This document shows, in pieces, positions 43,021 to 51,855 of a DNA stretch of 64,000 nt (within the stretch, counting starts at the first letter, position 1; the number at the start of each line of letters is the position of its first letter). The notes beneath the pieces are model-generated. The model had not been told where the DNA came from. It made no database searches and was given only the letters and a program-made list of their open reading frames with translations. The position numbers and the translations under genes are program-made. The DNA comes from an uncultured Rhodospirillales bacterium. GTDB taxonomy: Bacteria > Pseudomonadota > Alphaproteobacteria > Rhodospirillales > UBA2165. The stretch lies in contig CAJXKD010000001.1 of assembly GCA_913055735.1 (NCBI GenBank), positions 2,204,281-2,268,280 on the forward strand. Direction: 5' to 3'.

Positions 43021-43858
43021 GGTCGAACGTTCCCAATCCCGGGCGGAATTCCTTTTTATCGAGGAAGGCGGTGAGCGCGCGGTTGCGGATACCTTCCTTG
43101 TCGCCGGTGCGCAGTTCGGCGCTCTTGCCCTTGAGCCATTCGGCGGCGGTGTCCCAATCCATCGTATCGATGTGCTTGAAGGCGACCTTCGCGGTGTGCA
43201 GCACGTGCGGGCCTTTCTCCTGCAGCTTCTTGGCGAGCGCCCGCGTTTCCTCTTTCAATTGGGCCAACGGCACCGATTTGTTGACCACGCCCATCGCGCG
43301 TGCCTCTTTGCCGGTGAAGGTGTCGCCGGTCATGATGTAGTAGAGGGCGTCGCGGTGACCCATCAGGGTGGCGAGCGCCTTGGTGACGTTGCCCGCCGGA
43401 ATAATGCCCCAGTTGATTTCCGACACGCCAAACACGGCTTCGTCGGCGGCGATCGCAAGATCGCAGGCGCAAAGCGGCGTGAAGGCTCCGCCAAAGCACC
43501 AGCCGTTGACCATGGCGATGGTCGGTTTGGCGTAGTCTCTCAGCTTGCGCCATTGCCATTCCTCGGCGACGCGGCGGAAACGGGCGAACTTCTCGGGGGA
43601 GCCGTCGGTCTCGCGGAAATATTCCCGGAGATCCATGCCGGCGGCGAAAGAGTCTCCCGCGCCTGTCAGGACAAGGACGTCGCAGCGGTCGTCGAACTCG
43701 AGCGCATCGACCACTTCGAGCATTTCCTGGTTCATGGCCGGGTTCATGGCATTGCGCTTTTCGGGGCGGTTGAGTGTCACCCAGGCAATGCCGTCTTCGA
43801 ATTCGACCATGACCGTTTGCCCGCCCGGGATGGGGCGGTCGTTGTCACCCGTCGTCAT
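43007..43858 (-). CDS. Hydroxycinnamoyl-CoA (feruloyl-CoA) hydratase/lyase-like
   Basis: 283 residues of the crotonase fold, very close in pattern to Pseudomonas HCHL/Ech: LNRPEKRNAMNP, TGAGDSFAAGMDLREYFRE, AKPTIAMVNGWCFGGAFTPL and VSEINWGIIPAG, with the catalytic Glu in SEINWG and the phenol-binding Tyr in EYFRE. The reaction turns feruloyl-, caffeoyl- or coumaroyl-CoA into an aromatic aldehyde plus acetyl-CoA. A second Tyr, in a YLYAK context in the Pseudomonas enzyme as I recall it, aligns with WLKGK here, so specificity may differ. It is first in the operon, about 130 bp from a divergently placed operator and the MarR gene upstream. Confidence 0.87.
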   Translation of the reverse strand: MTTGDNDRPIPGGQTVMVEFEDGIAWVTLNRPEKRNAMNPAMNQEMLEVVDALEFDDRCDVLVLTGAGDSFAAGMDLREYFRETDGSPEKFARFRRVAEEWQWRKLRDYAKPTIAMVNGWCFGGAFTPLCACDLAIAADEAVFGVSEINWGIIPAGNVTKALATLMGHRDALYYIMTGDTFTGKEARAMGVVNKSVPLAQLKEETRALAKKLQEKGPHVLHTAKVAFKHIDTMDWDTAAEWLKGKSAELRTGDKEGIRNRALTAFLDKKEFRPGLGTFDRDSD

Positions 43859-43934
43859 GTTAAATCCTCCCTACCAGAACGTCCGATATGTCCCGTTAAC
43901 CTTGGCGGGATCGAGATTGTTTGGTCGAGCCTAT

Positions 43935-43951
43935 TATCAGGGACCCTGATA
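43935..43951. promoter_or_regulatory. Probable MarR (FerC-like) operator, ferB side
   Basis: A 17-bp palindrome with perfect 8-bp arms, TATCAGGG and CCCTGATA, around one base. It lies about 77 bp upstream of the hydratase/lyase start. The TATCAGG-N3-CCTGATA core is identical to the second site across the MarR gene. Confidence 0.8.
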
Positions 43952-43992
43952 TAAATCGTCAAGTACCGTGCACAGTGTATCGCGTGTTTTGT

Positions 43993-44427
43993 TCAATCGG
44001 TATTGAGGGCTTTTTCGCCGGCGGCGGTTTCTTGCAGCGCCTTACGGAAATTCTCCAAATCGGTCGAGGAAAAACCGGCGAAGAAATTTTCTTCAAGTTT
44101 GTCCACCAGCCGGTCGCACTCTTTCAATGTCGAACGCCCTTCTTCGGTGAGCGAGACGAGGAGAATACGTCGGTTGTCGGTATCCTCTTGCCGCTCTACC
44201 AAACCGCGTCCGGCCAGACCGACCACCAATTCGTTCATGGTTTGCGGCGACACGTGATTCATGCGGGCCAGCTTTGCCGACGACAACGCGTTGCGGCTGG
44301 CGAGCTGGCTCATCACCGTGTATTGGCTGATGGTAATATTGGTGTCGCGCAAGCAACGTTCCAAACGTGAACGGACGGCTGCGTTGGCTTGCCGTACCAA
44401 GTAGAATGTTCTGGGCGCACCGGGCAT
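43993..44427 (-). CDS. MarR-family regulator, FerC-like
   Basis: 144 residues. The winged helix is visible in SAKLARMNHVSPQTMNELVV and the wing VERQEDTDNRRILLVSLTEEG. In SYK-6 the MarR-type FerC represses ferBA and is released by hydroxycinnamoyl-CoA; gene order regulator-hydratase-ligase is the same here. Identical 17-bp palindromes lie just before its own start and between it and the hydratase gene, which supports autoregulation and control of both flanking transcription units, including the divergent acyl-CoA dehydrogenases. Confidence 0.87.
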   Translation of the reverse strand: MPGAPRTFYLVRQANAAVRSRLERCLRDTNITISQYTVMSQLASRNALSSAKLARMNHVSPQTMNELVVGLAGRGLVERQEDTDNRRILLVSLTEEGRSTLKECDRLVDKLEENFFAGFSSTDLENFRKALQETAAGEKALNTD

Positions 44428-44463
44428 GAGAGGCGTTGAGTTATCCGTTGTCTAAGAATAAAC

Positions 44464-44480
44464 TATCAGGAAACCTGATA
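44464..44480. promoter_or_regulatory. Probable MarR (FerC-like) operator, divergent promoter
   Basis: TATCAGG-AAA-CCTGATA, a 7-3-7 palindrome with the same arms and total length as the site at 43935. It lies 36 bp upstream of the MarR gene start and 75 bp upstream of the first acyl-CoA dehydrogenase, so it could control both. Confidence 0.8.
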
Positions 44481-44554
44481 TAAGGTAATTATCCGCTGAA
44501 TGGAATGACGGGTTGTTGTACCGTTCCCGTCACGTGGCTTCCAGGGGCAATTTC

Positions 44555-45697
44555 ATGGATCTGCAATACGATACCGAACACAACCTTTTGCGCGACAGCG
44601 CGGAGAAGTTCCTCGCCGAGCGATACGGCTATAAGACATTTCAGGAAATCTCCTCGAGCGAGGCGGGGTGGAGCCCAGAAATCTGGGCCGAAATCGCCGA
44701 GCTCGGCTGGCTTGGCTTGCCGTTTTCGGAGGAGGACGGCGGCTTCGGCGGCGGGCCGGTCGAGACATCCCTCATCATGGAGGCGATGGGCAAGAACCTG
44801 GTGATCGAACCCTATTTGCCCACGGTGGTGTTGGCCGGCGGTGTGGTGGCCGCTTTAGGCTCGGCGGAACAAAAACAAGGCATCCTGGCCGAGGTGGCCG
44901 CGGGCGAGTCGCGACTCGCCTTCGCCTATCAGGATGGCGATACGCCGGTGACGGCAAGCCGTCAGGGGGACGACTACGTGCTATCGGGCACCAAGAAGGC
45001 GGTTCTCGGCGCGCCCATGGCGGACATGCTTTTTGTCTCCGCGCAGGAGGGTCCCAATACGGTGGTGTTCGGCATGCCGTCGAAGCTGAAAGGCATTACG
45101 CGGCGGTCGTACCGGATGATGGACGGACCGCGTGCCGCCGATATCGAGTTCAACGACGTCACCTTGCCCGCCGGATCGCGCATGGGCGATAAAGAAGATG
45201 CCAGTGCCGAGATCGCTTTTGTACTCGACGCGGCCATCGCGGCGGTATCGGCCGATGCGGTCGGCGCGATCGAGGCGATGGTTGCGCAGACGGTGGAATA
45301 CACCTCGACCCGCCAGCAGTTCGGGCAGCCGCTGTCGAAGTTCCAGGTGTTGGCGCACCGCATGGTGGAAATGAAGGTGCGTGAAGAGGAAGCGCGAGCG
45401 TCGGCGTTGTTGGCAACGCTCAGCCTCGACGGCGCGCCGGAACGCCGGGTGCGCGCCGTCTCCGGTGCCAAGGCGAAGATCGGGCGCAATGCCCGCTTCG
45501 TTCATCAGGCGGCGATCCAAACCCATGGCGCCATCGGCACGACCGATGAACTGTCGCTCGGCGGCTATGCCAAGCGGCTGGTGGCGTATGAGATTAATTT
45601 CGGCTCGACGCGGGAACATCTGCGCCGCTATTCGGCGCTTATTGCCGATCCGGAGATCGCTGGGTCCGGTCTCATGCTCGATCCGGCCGCGGCCTAA
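44555..45697 (+). CDS. Acyl-CoA dehydrogenase, small partner
   Basis: 380 residues from an ATG with CAGGGG upstream. The fold is shown by DGGFGGGPVETSLIMEAMG in the helical N-domain, EYTSTRQQFGQPLSKFQVLA in the FAD contact region, and IQTHGAIGTTDELSLGGYAK near the end. It resembles the smaller member of the paired dehydrogenases (PimD-like) that desaturate dicarboxylic or aromatic acyl-CoA. It starts 11 bp before a second dehydrogenase gene, and both are divergent from the FerC-like gene with an operator between them. Confidence 0.88.
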   Translation: MDLQYDTEHNLLRDSAEKFLAERYGYKTFQEISSSEAGWSPEIWAEIAELGWLGLPFSEEDGGFGGGPVETSLIMEAMGKNLVIEPYLPTVVLAGGVVAALGSAEQKQGILAEVAAGESRLAFAYQDGDTPVTASRQGDDYVLSGTKKAVLGAPMADMLFVSAQEGPNTVVFGMPSKLKGITRRSYRMMDGPRAADIEFNDVTLPAGSRMGDKEDASAEIAFVLDAAIAAVSADAVGAIEAMVAQTVEYTSTRQQFGQPLSKFQVLAHRMVEMKVREEEARASALLATLSLDGAPERRVRAVSGAKAKIGRNARFVHQAAIQTHGAIGTTDELSLGGYAKRLVAYEINFGSTREHLRRYSALIADPEIAGSGLMLDPAAA

Positions 45698-45708
45698 GGG
45701 AGGACATC

Positions 45709-46893
45709 ATGGACCTGGTTCTAACCCCCGAAGACATCGCCTTCCGTGACGAGGTGCGCGCCTTTCTTAAGGAAAACGTGACCGACGACATGCGCCGTGC
45801 CGGTGCCCTAACCGCCGGTTTCCTGGACGATCCCGAGGTGGCTATCGATTTCCATAAAGTGCTCTATGAAAAAGGCTGGGTCGCGCCCCATTGGCCGAAG
45901 GAATATGGCGGTACCGGTTGGACGCCCGTGCAACGCAATATCTTCGAAAACGAATGCGCCCGGGCCGGCGCGCCGAGTTACAACGGCATGGCGCGCCAGT
46001 TCGTCGGTCCGATGCTCATGCGCTACGGCAGTCAGGAACAGAAGGATTTCTTCCTGCCGCGCATCCTCAAGGGCGAAGACCATTGGTGTCAGGGCTATTC
46101 CGAACCGGGCTCGGGCTCCGATCTCGCGTCGTTGAAGACCAAGGCTGAAAGCGACGGCGACGATTATATCGTCAACGGCCAGAAGATCTGGACCACCCAC
46201 GCGCACAAATCGAACCGCATCTTCGCCCTGGTGCGCACCTCGAGCGAGGGCAAGAAACAGGCGGGGATCACTTTCCTGCTGATGGAAATGGAAACACCCG
46301 GCATCACCGTGCGGCCGATCATCGGCAACGGCGGCGATCACGAGTTCAACGAAGTGTTCTTCGACAATGTCCGGACGCCCAAATCCGGCCGCGTTGGCGA
46401 AGAGAATCAGGGCTGGGAAATCGCCAAATACCTGCTCGAATTCGAACGCGGTGGCGCCCCGTCGGCGGGCAAGGTACGCTCGCGCTTCCGCAAGCTCGCG
46501 GCCGCCGCAAAAAAATACTGCCCGGACGATCCCGATATGGCCTCGCGCATCGCCGAGTTGGGCATCGATATCGATGCCATGGAGATGCTGGAGATCAAGG
46601 ACCTGTCGGAGCGTCAGATGGGTGGCAATCCGGGGCCGGTGTCGTCGCTGCTCAAATTGCGCTGGAGCCAGATCCGCCAGGAGACGACCGAATTGATGCT
46701 CGATGTGGTGGGAGCCGATGCCTTGCGCTGGGCGCCGGAGCGCCCGCTCTACGAGGCATTGCAGTTGCCGCGGGAGGAAGAGGAATTGTTGTCCTTAGGG
46801 CCGCGCTATATGAATTATCGCGCCTATACGATCCTCGGCGGCACCTCGGAAATCCAGACCACCATCCTCGCCAAGACCATGTTGGGGCTGTAG
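45709..46893 (+). CDS. Acyl-CoA dehydrogenase, large partner
   Basis: 394 residues. Family marks are GWVAPHWPKEYGGTGW, GYSEPGSGSDLASLKTKA (FAD/substrate loop), GQKIWTTHAHKSNRIF, and ILGGTSEIQTTILAKTMLGL at the C-terminus. This is the PimC/FadE-like long form that pairs with a smaller dehydrogenase. The two probably form a heteromer giving 2,3-unsaturated acyl-CoA, which the hydratase/lyase or FadJ-like enzyme across the regulator could use. Electrons go to ETF. Confidence 0.9.
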   Translation: MDLVLTPEDIAFRDEVRAFLKENVTDDMRRAGALTAGFLDDPEVAIDFHKVLYEKGWVAPHWPKEYGGTGWTPVQRNIFENECARAGAPSYNGMARQFVGPMLMRYGSQEQKDFFLPRILKGEDHWCQGYSEPGSGSDLASLKTKAESDGDDYIVNGQKIWTTHAHKSNRIFALVRTSSEGKKQAGITFLLMEMETPGITVRPIIGNGGDHEFNEVFFDNVRTPKSGRVGEENQGWEIAKYLLEFERGGAPSAGKVRSRFRKLAAAAKKYCPDDPDMASRIAELGIDIDAMEMLEIKDLSERQMGGNPGPVSSLLKLRWSQIRQETTELMLDVVGADALRWAPERPLYEALQLPREEEELLSLGPRYMNYRAYTILGGTSEIQTTILAKTMLGL

Positions 46894-46946
46894 CGGCGCC
46901 GTAACTTCCCTGGATACTTGCCCATCGTAAAGGCCGATGATAGGGT

Positions 46947-46969
46947 CCGCGCCGGTCAATCCGGCGCGG
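46947..46969. terminator. GC-rich hairpin before gatC
   Basis: A 9-bp perfect stem (CCGCGCCGG / CCGGCGCGG) with loop TCAAT lies between the acyl-CoA dehydrogenase and gatC. A GGTTTTT stretch follows about 8 bases later. It may end the dehydrogenase transcript. Confidence 0.4.
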
Positions 46970-47006
46970 TCGTGCTGGGTTTTTCGCAACTTTCTGGAGG
47001 CCGTTG

Positions 47007-47294
47007 ATGGCGCTCGACGAAGCCACCGTCCGATCGATCGCGAAGCTTGCCCGTATCCGGGTGGCGGACGACGACCTGCCCGGTTTGGCGAATGAACTCA
47101 ACAATATCCTCGGCTGGATCGAACAGTTGAACGAGGTCGATACGGATGGCGTCGAACCGCTTACTGTCGTCGGTGATGCGCAGACTCCCATGCGTCAGGA
47201 TGTGGTCAATGATGGCGATATTCGCGACGATGTTCTCGCCAACGCGCCCGACGCCGAGCCGGAATTTTTCACCGTACCCAAGGTGGTGGAATGA
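47007..47294 (+). CDS. gatC: Asp/Glu-tRNA amidotransferase subunit C
   Basis: 95 residues, with CTGGAGG six bases upstream of the ATG. It has the typical [20 protein letters not shown] start, the [20 protein letters not shown] centre and the [15 protein letters not shown] end. GatC wraps around GatA and GatB and stabilises the amidotransferase. Its stop overlaps the gatA start (ATGA), so it is the first gene of a gatC-gatA-gatB operon. Confidence 0.96.
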   Translation: MALDEATVRSIAKLARIRVADDDLPGLANELNNILGWIEQLNEVDTDGVEPLTVVGDAQTPMRQDVVNDGDIRDDVLANAPDAEPEFFTVPKVVE

Positions 47295-48763
47295 GCGACG
47301 CGCTAACCTCTTTGACGATTGCGCAGGCCGCCGCCAAGCTGGCGGCGGGTGAGACATCGTCGGTCGAATTGACGGACGCGCATATCGCGGCCATGGAAGC
47401 GCACCGCGATCTCAACGCCTTTATTACCGAAACGCCGGATTTGGCCCGTGCGCGCGCCGCCGAATCGGATGCCCGCCGTGCGAGCGGCGATGCGAGGGGA
47501 CCACTCGACGGCATTCCCATCGCCATGAAGGATCTGTTCTGCACCGAGGGCGTGCTGACCACGGCCGCGTCGCATATTCTCGACGGCTTCACGCCGACCT
47601 ATGAATCGACAGTGAGCCGTAAACTGCGCGAGGTTGGCACCGTCATGCTCGGTAAGGCAAACCTCGACGAATTCGCCATGGGGTCTGCCAACGTGACCTC
47701 CTATTACGGTCCGGTGAAGAGCCCGTGGAAAGCTGCCGACGGCAAGGACCGGGTGCCGGGCGGGTCGTCGGGCGGCTCGGCGACTGCCGTGGCGGCGAAT
47801 ATTGCGATGGCGGCGACCGGCACCGATACGGGCGGGTCCATCCGCCAGCCCGCGGCCTTTTGCGGCATTGTCGGTTTGAAACCCACCTATGGCCGCTGTT
47901 CGCGCTGGGGCATCGTCGCGTTCGCGTCGTCCTTGGATCAGGCGGGCCCGATGACCAAGACGGTCGAGGATGCGGCAATCATGCTGTCGGCCATGGCGGG
48001 CTACGACCCCATGGATTCGACCAGTGCCGACAAGCCGGTGCCCGATTTTGCCGCCGCCCTTACCGGCGACATTAAGGGCCTAAAAGTCGGTATCCCCATC
48101 GAATACCGGGTCGAGGGCATGCCGTATGAGATTGAAGAGGCTTGGCAGAAGGGCGTCGAATGGCTCAAGGATCAGGGCGCCGAGATCGTCGAAGTGTCCT
48201 TGCCGCATACGAAATATGCGCTGCCGACGTACTATATTGTCGCGCCCGCCGAGGCATCCTCGAACCTCGCCCGCTACGACGGGGTACGCTACGGGCTGCG
48301 CGTCGAAGGCGGTGATCTCACGGAGATGTATGAAGCGACGCGCGGCGAGGGGTTCGGTGCGGAAGTCCGTCGCCGGGTGCTCATCGGTGCGTATGTATTG
48401 AGCGCGGGATATTACGACGCCTATTACCTCAAGGCGCAAAAGCTGCGCACGCTCATCCTGCGCGATTTCACCGACGCCTTCGACAAGGTCGACGTATTGC
48501 TCACCCCGACCGCACCGTCGGCGGCGTTTGCCATCGGCGAAAAGATGGACGATCCCGTCGCCATGTATTTGAACGATGTATTCGCCGTGCCGGCGAGCCT
48601 CGCCGGTCTGCCCGCTATTTCCGTGCCGGGCGGTCTGTCGTCGGAGGGCTTGCCCCTGGGCCTGCATCTCATTGGCCGCGCCTTTGACGAGGAAACCGTG
48701 CTGCGCGCCGGGCAGGCGCTCGAAACCGCTGCTGGGTTCACCGCCCGGCCAGCCGGGTTTTAG
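47291..48763 (+). CDS. gatA: Asp/Glu-tRNA amidotransferase subunit A
   Basis: 490 residues of the amidase signature family. The Ser-cisSer-Lys triad is visible: Lys in [12 protein letters not shown], Ser in [10 protein letters not shown] and the nucleophile in [12 protein letters not shown]. GatA releases ammonia from glutamine; the ammonia is channelled to GatB to convert Glu-tRNA(Gln) and/or Asp-tRNA(Asn) to the amidated forms. It is translationally coupled to gatC and followed 11 bp later by gatB. Confidence 0.97.
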   Translation: MSDALTSLTIAQAAAKLAAGETSSVELTDAHIAAMEAHRDLNAFITETPDLARARAAESDARRASGDARGPLDGIPIAMKDLFCTEGVLTTAASHILDGFTPTYESTVSRKLREVGTVMLGKANLDEFAMGSANVTSYYGPVKSPWKAADGKDRVPGGSSGGSATAVAANIAMAATGTDTGGSIRQPAAFCGIVGLKPTYGRCSRWGIVAFASSLDQAGPMTKTVEDAAIMLSAMAGYDPMDSTSADKPVPDFAAALTGDIKGLKVGIPIEYRVEGMPYEIEEAWQKGVEWLKDQGAEIVEVSLPHTKYALPTYYIVAPAEASSNLARYDGVRYGLRVEGGDLTEMYEATRGEGFGAEVRRRVLIGAYVLSAGYYDAYYLKAQKLRTLILRDFTDAFDKVDVLLTPTAPSAAFAIGEKMDDPVAMYLNDVFAVPASLAGLPAISVPGGLSSEGLPLGLHLIGRAFDEETVLRAGQALETAAGFTARPAGF

Positions 48764-48774
48764 GGGCTGCGACC

Positions 48775-50229
48775 ATGACCTATCTCATCCAAGGCGATGA
48801 CGGCGATTGGGAGGTGGTGATCGGGCTCGAGGTCCACGCCCAGATCGTCTCCAATTCCAAGCTATTCTCCGGCGCCTCGACCGCGTTCGGCGGTGCCCCC
48901 AACAGCCATGTCTCATTGGTCGATGCGGCCATGCCCGGTATGCTGCCGGTGGTCAACAGGGTGTGTGTCGAGCAGGCGGTGCGTACGGGTCTCGGCCTCA
49001 ACGCCAAGATCAATCTGCATTCGGTGTTCGAGCGGAAGAACTATTTCTATCCCGACCTGCCGTTCGGCTATCAGATTTCCCAGTTTCAGCATCCCATCGT
49101 TGGCGAGGGCGTCGTTACGCTCGACATGCCCGACGGCAGCGTGCGCGAGATTGGCATCGAGCGCCTGCACATGGAGCAGGACGCGGGCAAATCGATGCAC
49201 GATCAGGACCCCAAGCGTACCTTCGTCGATCTCAACCGGGCGGGCGTTGCGCTGATGGAGATCGTCTCCAAGCCGGATTTGCGCTCGCCTGAAGAAGTCG
49301 GCGCCTATCTGCGTAAGCTGCGCTCCATCCTGCGCTATCTCGGCACTTGCGACGGCAACATGGAGCAGGGCTCCTTGCGTTGCGACGCCAATGTCAGCGT
49401 GCGGCCAAAGGGCAGCACCGAGTTGCGCACCCGCTGCGAGATCAAGAACGTTAACTCCGTGCGGTTCGTCATGCAGGCCATCGAGTTCGAGGCCGAGCGC
49501 CAGGTCGATATCTATGACGCGGGCGACACGGTGGATCAGGAAACCCGTCTTTACGATGCCACGACCGGCGAGACGCGTTCCATGCGCTCCAAGGAAGAGG
49601 CGCATGATTACCGCTATTTTCCCGATCCCGATCTGCTGCCCATCGACCTCAGCCAGGAATACGTCGACAAGATCCGTGCGGCGCTGCCGGAACTGCCGGA
49701 TGCCAAGAAGCTGCGTTTCATCGACGATTACGGCATCGCACCCGATGATGCCGGTGTGTTGGTGGCCGAGCAGGAAACCGCCGCCTTCTTCGAGGCGGTG
49801 GCCGACGGCCGCGACGCCAAGCTCGCCGCCAACTGGGTTATCCATGAACTGTTCGCAGTCTTGAACAAGTCGGGACTCGATATCGACGAAAGCCCGGTAT
49901 CGGCGGAAAGCCTCGGCAAGCTCGTCGGGCTCATCGCCGACAACACGATTTCCGGGCGCATCGCCAAGGACGTGTTCGAGATCATGGTCGCCGAGGGCGG
50001 CGATCCCGAAGCCATCGTCGAGGAAAAGGGCCTCAAACAGATCACCGATACCGGGGCTATCGAGGGTGAGGTCGACAAGATCATCGCCGAGAACCCGGGC
50101 CAGGTGGAGGCCTATCAGGGCGGCAACGAAAAGCTCATCGGCTGGTTCGTCGGTCAGGTGATGAAGGCCACGGGCGGCAAGGCCAACCCCAAGATGGTCA
50201 ACGAACTTCTGCGCAAGAAACTGAGTTGA
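48775..50229 (+). CDS. gatB: Asp/Glu-tRNA amidotransferase subunit B
   Basis: 484 residues. The catalytic cradle begins [20 protein letters not shown], followed by [20 protein letters not shown] and [11 protein letters not shown]. The C-terminal helical and YqeY-like tail (from about 330) binds tRNA, with [20 protein letters not shown] at the end. GatB phosphorylates the misacylated Glu or Asp and receives ammonia from GatA. A short palindrome (GACGGG-A-CCCGTC) overlaps its stop codon. Confidence 0.97.
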   Translation: MTYLIQGDDGDWEVVIGLEVHAQIVSNSKLFSGASTAFGGAPNSHVSLVDAAMPGMLPVVNRVCVEQAVRTGLGLNAKINLHSVFERKNYFYPDLPFGYQISQFQHPIVGEGVVTLDMPDGSVREIGIERLHMEQDAGKSMHDQDPKRTFVDLNRAGVALMEIVSKPDLRSPEEVGAYLRKLRSILRYLGTCDGNMEQGSLRCDANVSVRPKGSTELRTRCEIKNVNSVRFVMQAIEFEAERQVDIYDAGDTVDQETRLYDATTGETRSMRSKEEAHDYRYFPDPDLLPIDLSQEYVDKIRAALPELPDAKKLRFIDDYGIAPDDAGVLVAEQETAAFFEAVADGRDAKLAANWVIHELFAVLNKSGLDIDESPVSAESLGKLVGLIADNTISGRIAKDVFEIMVAEGGDPEAIVEEKGLKQITDTGAIEGEVDKIIAENPGQVEAYQGGNEKLIGWFVGQVMKATGGKANPKMVNELLRKKLS

Positions 50230-50242
50230 CGGGACCCGTCCC

Positions 50243-50356
50243 GTGCGCCGGCTCAAGACTCACGCAAAAGTATTTCTCTACGCCGTTCTGTTCGGCATGA
50301 TCGCCTACTTCGTGGTGCACATCATGATGCGCATCCATGAAATGTTGATCGGCTGA
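50243..50356 (+). CDS. 37-residue single-helix membrane protein
   Basis: A short frame from a GTG 13 bp past gatB encodes a basic N-terminus (RRLKTHAK), one hydrophobic helix (about residues 10-28, VFLYAVLFGMIAYFVVHIMM) and a short tail RIHEMLIG. The positive-inside layout is that of a real membrane miniprotein. It has no strong ribosome site, so translation may be coupled to gatB. I know of no family for it. It is followed 33 bp later by the DMT transporter. Confidence 0.5.
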   Translation: MRRLKTHAKVFLYAVLFGMIAYFVVHIMMRIHEMLIG

Positions 50357-50389
50357 AACGCCTCCTTCCCTTCGAGACACTCAAAATTC

Positions 50390-51289
50390 ATGGAAGTCTG
50401 GGTTTTATTCACCATCGCCGCGGCGTTCTTTCAGAACCTGCGCAACATGATCCAAAAATCCCTCAACGCGTCGTTGTCGGCGGGGGGCGCCGCCTATACG
50501 CGTTTCGCCTTCGCCTTTCCCCTGTCGGTGCTCTATTGGCTGGCGCTCAATCAGACCGTCGGCCAAGACCTCACCTGGGGGCTGAAGTTCTGGGTGTTCG
50601 TGCTCGTCGGTGGCACCTGTCAGGTGGCGGCGTCGGTGTTCCTGTTGCGCGCCTTTACCTACCGCAGCTTTGCCGTATCGACGGTGCTCTCCAAGACCGA
50701 AACCCTGCAGGCCGCGCTGTTTACGATCATCATTCTGGCGGAGCCTGTATCAACCGCCGGTGCGATTGCCTTGGCGATCAGTTTTGTCGGGGTGTGTTTC
50801 GTGTCGCTCGCCAAAATGCGTGGCCGGCCCAATGAGTTCTTGGTGTCGCTCGTGCAGCCGGCGGCGCTTTACAGTCTCGGCACCGGTGCGACGCTCGGGA
50901 TCGCGGCGGTGTGCTACCGGGGCGCGGCCTTGTCGCTCGGCGGTGACGGCGCGCTCTATCAGGCAGCGACGACGTTGATGGTGGTACTCGGCGTCCAAAC
51001 GGTGCAGATGGCGGCTTACTTGCGCGTCGTCGAGCCCGGTCAGCTGACCAAGGTGTGGCAGGCGCGTGGAAAAGCGGGTCTCACCGGGCTCTCCGCCATG
51101 CTCGCGTCGGTTGGCTGGTTTACGGCCATGGCGATGGAGAACGTCGCGCATGTGCGCGTGGTGGGGCAGGTGGAACTGGTGTTTACGTTCCTCGCCTCCA
51201 TATTCTTTTTCCGCGAGCGTATCGTCCGTGCCGAGGTGGCGGGTACCGTGCTCATTGTCATCGGCGTTGCCGTGCTGTTGCTTTACTAG
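50390..51289 (+). CDS. EamA/DMT-family transporter
   Basis: 299 residues with ten hydrophobic helices in two EamA repeats; the second repeat ends in the familiar VVGQVELVFTFLASIFFFRE followed by AEVAGTVLIVIGVAVLLL. DMT proteins export or import small metabolites such as amino acids or nucleobases; substrate unknown. The stop overlaps the stop of the convergent MarR gene by 4 bases. Confidence 0.85.
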   Translation: MEVWVLFTIAAAFFQNLRNMIQKSLNASLSAGGAAYTRFAFAFPLSVLYWLALNQTVGQDLTWGLKFWVFVLVGGTCQVAASVFLLRAFTYRSFAVSTVLSKTETLQAALFTIIILAEPVSTAGAIALAISFVGVCFVSLAKMRGRPNEFLVSLVQPAALYSLGTGATLGIAAVCYRGAALSLGGDGALYQAATTLMVVLGVQTVQMAAYLRVVEPGQLTKVWQARGKAGLTGLSAMLASVGWFTAMAMENVAHVRVVGQVELVFTFLASIFFFRERIVRAEVAGTVLIVIGVAVLLLY

Positions 51290-51762
51290 AGGGCGGCCGC
51301 GCGTTCGGCTAGCTTGGTGATGAGACGGTCGAGCTGTGCACGCTCATCCTCGGAAAATCCCTCCAGCAGGCGTTTTTCGTAGTCGCGTGCCACCGGCACG
51401 ATGTTCTCGTAAATATGCCATCCCCTTGCGGTGAAGGTCAGCATCATGTTGCGCCGGTCCGCTTCGTCGACATCTCGGCGCACCAATCCCCGCTGCACCA
51501 ACTCGGCGACAGCGCGGCTCACCTGCACCTTGTCGAGATTGGCGTAGGTACAGATTTTCGAGGCGGAGCTGCCCGGCGCATGGCCGATGGCCGCCATCAC
51601 CCGCCATTGCGGGATGGTGAGGCCGAAACGGTCGCTATAGGTCGTCGAAAAGGAGTCGCTGACCAGTGTCGCCAAAACCGCCAGCCGATAGGGCATGAAG
51701 GCCTCTAAATGCAGGAGGTCCGCGGATTTTTCGCCTTTTTCGGCTATCAGCGTGTTCGACAT
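51286..51762 (-). CDS. MarR-family regulator of the homogentisate operon (probable)
   Basis: 158 residues. The winged helix is in SASKICTYANLDKVQVSRAV, with the wing RRDVDEADRRNMMLTFTARG. It is divergent from hmgA with a 22-bp palindrome in the 93-bp gap. The likely role is repression of hmgA-fahA-P450 and of itself until homogentisate or a relative binds; this is inferred from position, not from residues. It is not closely similar to the FerC-like MarR elsewhere in the window. Confidence 0.85.
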   Translation of the reverse strand: MSNTLIAEKGEKSADLLHLEAFMPYRLAVLATLVSDSFSTTYSDRFGLTIPQWRVMAAIGHAPGSSASKICTYANLDKVQVSRAVAELVQRGLVRRDVDEADRRNMMLTFTARGWHIYENIVPVARDYEKRLLEGFSEDERAQLDRLITKLAERAAAL

Positions 51763-51794
51763 ATATATAGTGCCATCCTGATTTTCAGATTGTA

Positions 51795-51816
51795 ATTAGT
51801 TTCATATGAAACTAAT
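51795..51816. promoter_or_regulatory. Palindromic operator between marR and hmgA
   Basis: A perfect 22-bp palindrome built from ATTAGTTTCAT and its complement ATGAAACTAAT. It lies 33 bp upstream of the marR start and 39 bp upstream of the hmgA start, the expected place for a MarR dimer site. Confidence 0.8.
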
Positions 51817-51855
51817 ATAGGGTCAACCTGTAAAATGGAAACGGGAGCGAGGGAG

